DNA of 26,857 nt. It comes from CAYONZ01 sp964405465 (GTDB lineage Bacteria; Bdellovibrionota; Bdellovibrionia; Bdellovibrionales; JAMPXM01). Positions 22,723 to 26,857 of this stretch are shown in pieces. The notes below the pieces were generated by a model. It searched no databases, was not told the DNA's origin, and saw nothing but the letters and a program-made list of their open reading frames with translations. The stretch is from NCBI GenBank assembly GCA_964405465.1, contig CAYONZ010000045.1:1-26857 (forward strand), read 5' to 3'. A program made the position numbers and the translations under genes. Each line of letters opens with the position of its first letter. The stretch's first letter is position 1.

Positions 22723-22983
22723 CCTCAATTTCAGTTATTCAAGATTCATGCACGAAGTCTTTTGGGCTGGGACTGAAAGTGCAGCTCCCAAGGCAAAAAG
22801 CGGACTCTGTAAACGTCTAGATTTGAGACAAGGCGAAGTATTTTTCATAGAAATAAAAAAAAAACTCTTATATCCCAAAGCCTTCCGCAATTTGCGCACA
22901 AGCCTGCCAGAAACTGTCTTTTTGTCAAAAACTTAGACATCTTCAACGAAATCTAAATTGCTAAATTCAAAGAGAGTCTTCAG

Positions 22984-23940
22984 TCAATTGAGTGAAAGCT
23001 GGGTTTCAATTTCCACCTGCAGGAACGACTCACGTTCTATAGAACTCAATTCATTTACCATAGGTAAATTGCGACGAATTGAACTACCTGCATTCAATAC
23101 GGTCTCACGACCCCAACGCCCAGGATCTCTCTCAATAAAAAATACACGACTATCCAGAGGGGACTCGCTTAGGAACCAAAAAAATGCAGCACACATGCGA
23201 CAACACTTCAATGACGTAAGCAAAACCACCTCTCTCGGAATCTTCATGTGCGTCCGAGACCAGTATCCCAGAAGCAACAAAGTCTCGGCATGAAAAACCA
23301 TTCCACTCTCGGCTCCATTATGAGCCCGTCCCAAAACTTCACCCGATTTCTTGAGCATCGAGCAACTAATTAATCGGTTCGTGAGCACTCTTCTCTTTTG
23401 CGAAACTCGGCCTATTCCATTTTTTGAATCCAACTCAGGTAATTCCAACCGCGATGAACCTTCAGACTTCCCAAGTCGATTTTTCATCTCAAACGCTTCT
23501 TGCGACAATATTGATCGCATAGATTCTTCATTGAGCCTCGACAAATCTGTTTGTTCCTCTAAGAGATCTTCCAAAGTGTTTTGGAATTCAATTAGGTGTG
23601 AGAATCTATCTAGCGCAAAATGAACCAGCTCTATGTTTGAATCAGCGGGGAGCACAAATTCAGGCACAATCGAGAAACGTTTCGCACCGACCTTGCAAGT
23701 TTCTCGGCAAATCAATGTTGGCTCATAGTTGACATAAATACGTTTCCTAAGAATCCGTTGTGCCTCACCAGGATAACGCTGCCAAACGCCCAAGATCATT
23801 TCAGCCATGGGAGTGAGAGGTCCACAGGACGGACCTTGCCAGGAGGAATGCAAAAAAGAACTACCCCATGACACGAGAAATCGATTTTCATTCAAATGCA
23901 AAAAAGCACCGCGAGATTTTTCCGAAACAATTCCTTTCAT
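22984..23940 (-). CDS. Bd3614-like deaminase-fold protein (nucleotide/nucleic-acid deaminase superfamily)
   Basis: A product of about 318 aa. The C-terminal part carries the zinc-deaminase signature: HAE in MVFHAETLLLLG (about 217-219 from this start) and, 28 residues later, LKCCRMCA, a CxxC with Cys where Pro is usual (PCxxC). His plus two Cys would bind zinc and Glu would be the proton shuttle. A separate N-terminal domain of about 180 residues precedes it. This matches the Bd3614 deaminase family, described computationally from Bdellovibrio as having a distinct N-terminal domain. The substrate is unknown. The ATG at 23940 is 34 nt after the Rrf2 stop; a TTG at 23985 overlapping that gene is possible. 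The neighbour suggests control by the NsrR-like repressor. Confidence 0.78.
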   Translation of the reverse strand: MKGIVSEKSRGAFLHLNENRFLVSWGSSFLHSSWQGPSCGPLTPMAEMILGVWQRYPGEAQRILRKRIYVNYEPTLICRETCKVGAKRFSIVPEFVLPADSNIELVHFALDRFSHLIEFQNTLEDLLEEQTDLSRLNEESMRSILSQEAFEMKNRLGKSEGSSRLELPELDSKNGIGRVSQKRRVLTNRLISCSMLKKSGEVLGRAHNGAESGMVFHAETLLLLGYWSRTHMKIPREVVLLTSLKCCRMCAAFFWFLSESPLDSRVFFIERDPGRWGRETVLNAGSSIRRNLPMVNELSSIERESFLQVEIETQLSLN

Positions 23941-23974
23941 CGAAAATCCACTTCTTAAAGTTTTGGACGACAAA

Positions 23975-24409
23975 TCAGACGTCAATTCCCTTTGGGGCTG
24001 AATGCACCGCCGATTTTTGAATTAAATCACCCAATGTGTATTCATTTAGTTCGCCCAAAAAATTCCGATGAGCTTTGATTAAAATCTTTTCGAGACCGCA
24101 AATTCCAATGATAGGGCAAGTGTTGGTTTCGGTATTGAAGCATTCGACCAATTCAAAATTTGGTTCTAAGACCTCAACAATTTCACCCAGCTTCAATTTC
24201 AAAGTTTTTTCAGGAAGCCGAATTCCTCCGGCCTTTCCTTTATAACTTTCAATCATTCCTTTTTGACTCAAGTTATGGACCACTTTGACCAAATGATTTC
24301 TCGAAACATTGAAGAACGTAGAAATCTCATGAACGGTGGCTTGATTCTGTTTTTTACCTAAGTAAATCAGCACACGAAGTGAATAGTCTGTAAACTGAGT
24401 CAACTGCAT
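23975..24409 (-). CDS. nsrR: Rrf2-family regulator, NsrR-like (iron-sulfur, NO-responsive type)
   Basis: The 144-aa product has an N-terminal winged helix (MQLTQFTDYSLRVLIYLGKK through the recognition helix FFNVSRNHLVKVVHNL). Three cysteines, C90, C98 and C104 (LVECFNTETNTCPIIGICGL), have the spacing of NsrR proteins, where they bind the Fe-S cluster that nitric oxide destroys. GAGGTCGAG precedes the ATG. It lies upstream of the deaminase gene on the same strand and divergent from a [2Fe-2S] ferredoxin gene. It probably represses one or both and itself. The symbol is by similarity; IscR-type function is less likely because IscR spaces its cysteines differently. Confidence 0.85.
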   Translation of the reverse strand: MQLTQFTDYSLRVLIYLGKKQNQATVHEISTFFNVSRNHLVKVVHNLSQKGMIESYKGKAGGIRLPEKTLKLKLGEIVEVLEPNFELVECFNTETNTCPIIGICGLEKILIKAHRNFLGELNEYTLGDLIQKSAVHSAPKGIDV

Positions 24410-24465
24410 CTCGACCTCAAATGAAGAAACTTTGTTTCAAGAACATTATGAAACAACAAACAAAA

Positions 24466-24506
24466 AATGCAATGTATTTGCGAAAGACTTTAGAGTTCAA
24501 AGTCTT
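24466..24506. promoter_or_regulatory. Candidate operators between the NsrR-like and ferredoxin genes
   Basis: AATGCA-A-TGTATT (24466-24478) is a near palindrome resembling the ATGCATTT-like half-sites of NsrR. Next, AAGACTTT (24484-24491) and AAAGTCTT (24499-24506) form an exact 8-bp inverted repeat with a 7-nt spacer. A further ATGCAT lies at 24618-24623, nearer the ferredoxin gene. The 270-nt divergent spacer has no other clear element. The assignment to the adjacent regulator is a guess from position. Confidence 0.4.
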
Positions 24507-24679
24507 AGATGATTCTCACTAGAATAAATACCCAATTCGATAAATTGCAGGCAGACATAAAAGCAGCAGCCACAAGTGGTTTGCTTAACACGTACAAATC
24601 TAATTTATGTGCAAACCATGCATATACAAAAACTTAACGTATGCTTGCTAAATACTGTTTTTTAAATCAATCTATCTCC

Positions 24680-25084
24680 ATGAATAAAATTTCGGAGACG
24701 CCAAATTTCGATGCCCACGTATTTATTTGCACGCACGAACGAGATGCAAAGAAAGTGAACCCCACAGAGCCCCCCACGAAGCCACAACAAAGGCCACAAC
24801 CAAGCAAACAAAAATGCTGTGCTGCCTCTGGAGGTGCTGAGTTGCGGAAATTGTTAAAAGAAAGTTGCGCTCAAGATTCTAGCTTGAAAAAACGTGTTCG
24901 CATCAACGCATCGGGATGCCTTGGCCAGTGCGAGAATGGTATCGCGTGCGTGATTTACCCCAAAAGTGAATGGCACCTTAATTTGCAACTGAGCGATGTC
25001 GACTTTTTGCGAGAGAGAATAAAAAATGCCCTTGAACAGGCCGACGAAGAAGCCAGACGAAAAGACCAACCCCAAAAAAACTAA
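24680..25084 (+). CDS. Thioredoxin-like [2Fe-2S] ferredoxin
   Basis: The product of about 134 aa starts with a segment like HVFICTHERDAKK, followed by a Pro-rich insert, KCCAASGGAELRKLLKESC, and then RVRINASGCLGQCENGIACV with IYPKSEWHLNLQLSDVDFL. These are the signatures of the thioredoxin-like 2Fe-2S ferredoxins (Cys about 17, 46/47, 80, 84). It is a cytoplasmic electron carrier. The Pro/Gln insert (TEPPTKPQQRPQPSKQK) between the first two Cys is longer than usual. The ATG at 24680 fits the domain; an in-frame ATG at 24641 is possible, and neither has a good ribosome site. A bidirectional terminator follows. Confidence 0.88.
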   Translation: MNKISETPNFDAHVFICTHERDAKKVNPTEPPTKPQQRPQPSKQKCCAASGGAELRKLLKESCAQDSSLKKRVRINASGCLGQCENGIACVIYPKSEWHLNLQLSDVDFLRERIKNALEQADEEARRKDQPQKN

Positions 25085-25131
25085 CCACAATACCACCAAA
25101 AAACCGACTGAAAAGCAGCTCAAGCTTCGTT

Positions 25132-25165
25132 AAAAAAAAAGGCGAACTTTCGTTCGCCTTTCTTA
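25132..25165. terminator. Bidirectional rho-independent terminator
   Basis: AAGGCGAAC (25139-25147), loop TTTC, and GTTCGCCTT (25152-25160) form a perfect 9-bp stem. An A-run lies on the left (T-run on the minus strand) and TTTCTTAA on the right. It serves the ferredoxin gene and, in the other direction, the subtilase gene. Confidence 0.9.
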
Positions 25166-25192
25166 ATATCCAAAGTTTAATTTCAAGTCGGG

Positions 25193-26593
25193 CTACTTTT
25201 TACAGAACGGGAGCGGCACAATCTGACAGAGCTGATCACACAGCGCCTGATCACCGAGTGGGCAGTCGCCTCCAGGTCCTGGGGGAGTCGGTCCGCCACC
25301 ACCACCTCCTCCGCCTCCTCCGCCGCCGCCACTTCCGTCATAGACGTGTACAGCGAGAGATGTGGCACTGCGACCTGCTCCATCTTGAATCGTAACCTTT
25401 ACATCGCCAACTGTAGTGGCATGCAAAACTCCAGAAGCATCAATTGTCGCCACCGATGAATTGTCCACCGAAAATTGCGCAGCTCCATTTGCATAAAGCC
25501 CTGCGAACTGAAGCGACTCTCCGACCTTCACACTGCCACCTGCAGGAACAACAGTAAGTGTTCGTGATGCCACCCGCTCAACAGCAGCATCTGCATCCAC
25601 ACGACAATTACANNNNNNNNNNNNNNNNNNNNNNNNNNNNNNNNNNNNNNNNNNNNNNNNNNNNNNNNNNNNNNNNNNNNNNNNNNNNNNNNNNNNNNNN
25701 NNNNNNNNNNNNGGCTTTCCATCACTTTCGTCCGAAGCCGCAACAGTGATCGTATTTGGGAAGCCAGCGTTCGCAGGATAAAATTCAGTTGAATCATTCG
25801 AAACACCGTCGTTACCTGCCGCAACCACAAAGGTAATTCCAGCATCATCAGCTCGCTTAACGGCTTCAAGCACAGGGGCCGCATCAGAACGAGAAACTCT
25901 CGCTCCCCAGCTCGCCGAGATAATCTGCACATTTTTTGAAATGGCATAATCAATTGCTTTCACACCATCCATCAAATCGCCCTGACCTTGCTCGCCGAGA
26001 AATCGCAGAGGCATGATCGAAACCTCGGGACTTATACCCACGATGCCATTGCTCACCAAACCATTGCCACCAATAATCCCTGAACAGTGCGTACCATGCC
26101 CGGGGTTCTGTGAAGATGTTAAATCCATCGGGTCAGCATCTTTATCTCGAAAATCATAACCAGCAACCATGTTGCTTGAAAGACTTTCGTGCTTATAATC
26201 ACCACCCGTATCAATAACTGCGACCAATACATTTCGCGAACCTTTGCTATTTAATCGACTCCACGCTTTTTCAGCATTCACTTTTTGAATCGCCCACTGT
26301 CCCCGAAGTGTCGCATCTGCAGACGGAAAACCAAGAGTCTTGAATTTGAAATTTGGCACGACATACTCAACATTTGTATTCGCATAGATGTTCGCCAACA
26401 TTTCAACCTGATGAGAAGTTGGAATATCTAGCTTTATTAGGTGCCCGACTTGATGTTGGTCCAAAACTCGAAGATTTGCAAATTGACCCATGCTCATACG
26501 AGGCATTTCTTTTAGTTTCACAAGATATTCTTTGGCGTAGCCCTGACCGCATCCGAGCGCTAGTGCAAGCCCTATCAAAATTCTAAAACTCAT
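25193..26593 (-). CDS. Subtilisin-like (S8) secreted protease, interrupted by an assembly gap
   Basis: Signal peptide (MSFRILIGLALALGCGQGYA), inhibitor-like propeptide (about 22-90) and catalytic domain follow in order. Asp is in VAVIDTGG (D128), His in NPGHGTHCSG (H166), and the oxyanion Asn in VVAAGNDG (N261). The catalytic Ser (GTSMA) should lie in the N stretch 25613-25712. After the gap there is a Big_2-like immunoglobulin fold (SLQFAGLYANGAAQFSVDNS, DGAGRSATSLAVHVYDG), a run of 13 Gly, then a short Cys-rich tail (CPLGDQALCDQLCQ, ending CKK). The ATG follows AGGAGGGG by 4 nt. Frame agreement across 100 N is only a placeholder. Confidence 0.88.
   Translation of the reverse strand: MSFRILIGLALALGCGQGYAKEYLVKLKEMPRMSMGQFANLRVLDQHQVGHLIKLDIPTSHQVEMLANIYANTNVEYVVPNFKFKTLGFPSADATLRGQWAIQKVNAEKAWSRLNSKGSRNVLVAVIDTGGDYKHESLSSNMVAGYDFRDKDADPMDLTSSQNPGHGTHCSGIIGGNGLVSNGIVGISPEVSIMPLRFLGEQGQGDLMDGVKAIDYAISKNVQIISASWGARVSRSDAAPVLEAVKRADDAGITFVVAAGNDGVSNDSTEFYPANAGFPNTITVAASDESDGKXXXXXXXXXXXXXXXXXXXXXXXXXXXXXXXXXXCNCRVDADAAVERVASRTLTVVPAGGSVKVGESLQFAGLYANGAAQFSVDNSSVATIDASGVLHATTVGDVKVTIQDGAGRSATSLAVHVYDGSGGGGGGGGGGGGGPTPPGPGGDCPLGDQALCDQLCQIVPLPFCKK
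25613..25712. other. Assembly gap (100 N)
   Basis: Exactly 100 N lie inside the subtilase gene. The missing protein should include the catalytic Ser region, which in S8 enzymes spans roughly 100 residues, so the real gap is probably larger than 100 nt. Confidence 0.99.
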
Positions 26594-26701
26594 TCGTCCC
26601 CTCCTGGTTCATGTCTATTTCCGTGTGGAATAATTAGACCAAATGCTTGGGGATCATAGTAGAGTTGTTTATCGAAAACCCGATCAAAGGCCGTAACCGA
26701 A

Positions 26702-26857
26702 TCAAGAAATTAGACCATGGTCCAGCAGATCAGCCACCTCTTGAGCCTCATCCAGCTTCCCGTGCGGAGCATTTGCACTCTTCACTTTGCCATCAAAGCG
26801 CCGAATAAAAGTGCAACGGCGACAGAGTTCCTCACGAAGTTCTCGACGCCGAAATCC
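26702..26857 (-). CDS. Partial C-terminal end of an unrecognised protein
   Basis: An open frame of 51 codons enters from the right edge and ends at a TGA at 26702-26704. The visible residues include RRRELREELCRRCTFIRRFD and HGKLDEAQEVADLLDHGLIS, with a CxxC. The charge pattern looks like real coding, and there is no competing frame of similar quality. I cannot name a family. The spacer to the subtilase gene (26594-26701) contains the repeated word ATTAGACCA and no clear promoter. Confidence 0.5.
   Translation of the reverse strand, partial: GFRRRELREELCRRCTFIRRFDGKVKSANAPHGKLDEAQEVADLLDHGLIS

Noticed and set aside
24509..24637. 42-codon plus-strand open frame in the divergent spacer before the ferredoxin gene
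   Set aside because: No ribosome site, and it lies in a region of operator-like repeats; it could be a leader peptide but there is no support.
25290..25335. GC-rich trinucleotide-like tract as a possible satellite repeat
   Set aside because: It simply encodes the 13-Gly linker of the subtilase with mixed Gly codons.

Overview
The window looks like chromosome from a predatory or predator-like member of the Bdellovibrionota (Bdellovibrio / Pseudobdellovibrionaceae type). This is inferred from moderate GC, many exported lipoproteins, cytochromes and proteases, a HAMP-less chemoreceptor, a MepA-like murein endopeptidase lipoprotein, and a deaminase-fold protein matching the family named after Bdellovibrio Bd3614. 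I saw no rRNA, tRNA, CRISPR array, transposase or integrase. One assembly gap of 100 N lies inside the last complete gene.

Left part (1-4770): a tight minus-strand operon encodes a heme-motif outer-membrane barrel, a lipoprotein with two duplicated heme modules, and a small cytochrome c cut by the window edge. It is divergent from a six-TM sensor histidine kinase; the shared spacer carries nested inverted repeats. A secreted glutathione-peroxidase-like protein follows the kinase.

Central part (4938-11201): a compact minus-strand cluster runs ECF sigma factor, one-TM putative anti-sigma, an acidic 53-aa protein, a DUF3106-like repeat protein, a hybrid sensor whose kinase core seems catalytically dead but whose receiver is intact, and possibly an unknown 322-aa protein. 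The first four junctions overlap or nearly touch. An unknown lipoprotein lies upstream. On the plus strand are a small exported protein, a methyl-accepting chemotaxis protein and an unknown exported protein.

Right part (14991-26857): a trypsin-like protease gene is bracketed by two 74-bp direct copies of the 3' end of the preceding gene, both still encoding the same C-terminal tail, which suggests insertion or recombination at a gene end. Next come a SNF2 ATPase overlapping a heme/TPR-like periplasmic protein gene, the MepA-like lipoprotein, and an NsrR-like Rrf2 regulator followed by the Bd3614-like deaminase. Divergent from the regulator is a thioredoxin-like [2Fe-2S] ferredoxin, which shares a bidirectional terminator with a subtilase interrupted by the gap. 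A partial ORF runs off the right edge.

The most interesting candidates are the ECF sigma / DUF3106 / dead-kinase cluster, the NsrR-like/deaminase pair, the heme relay operon, and the repeat-flanked protease.
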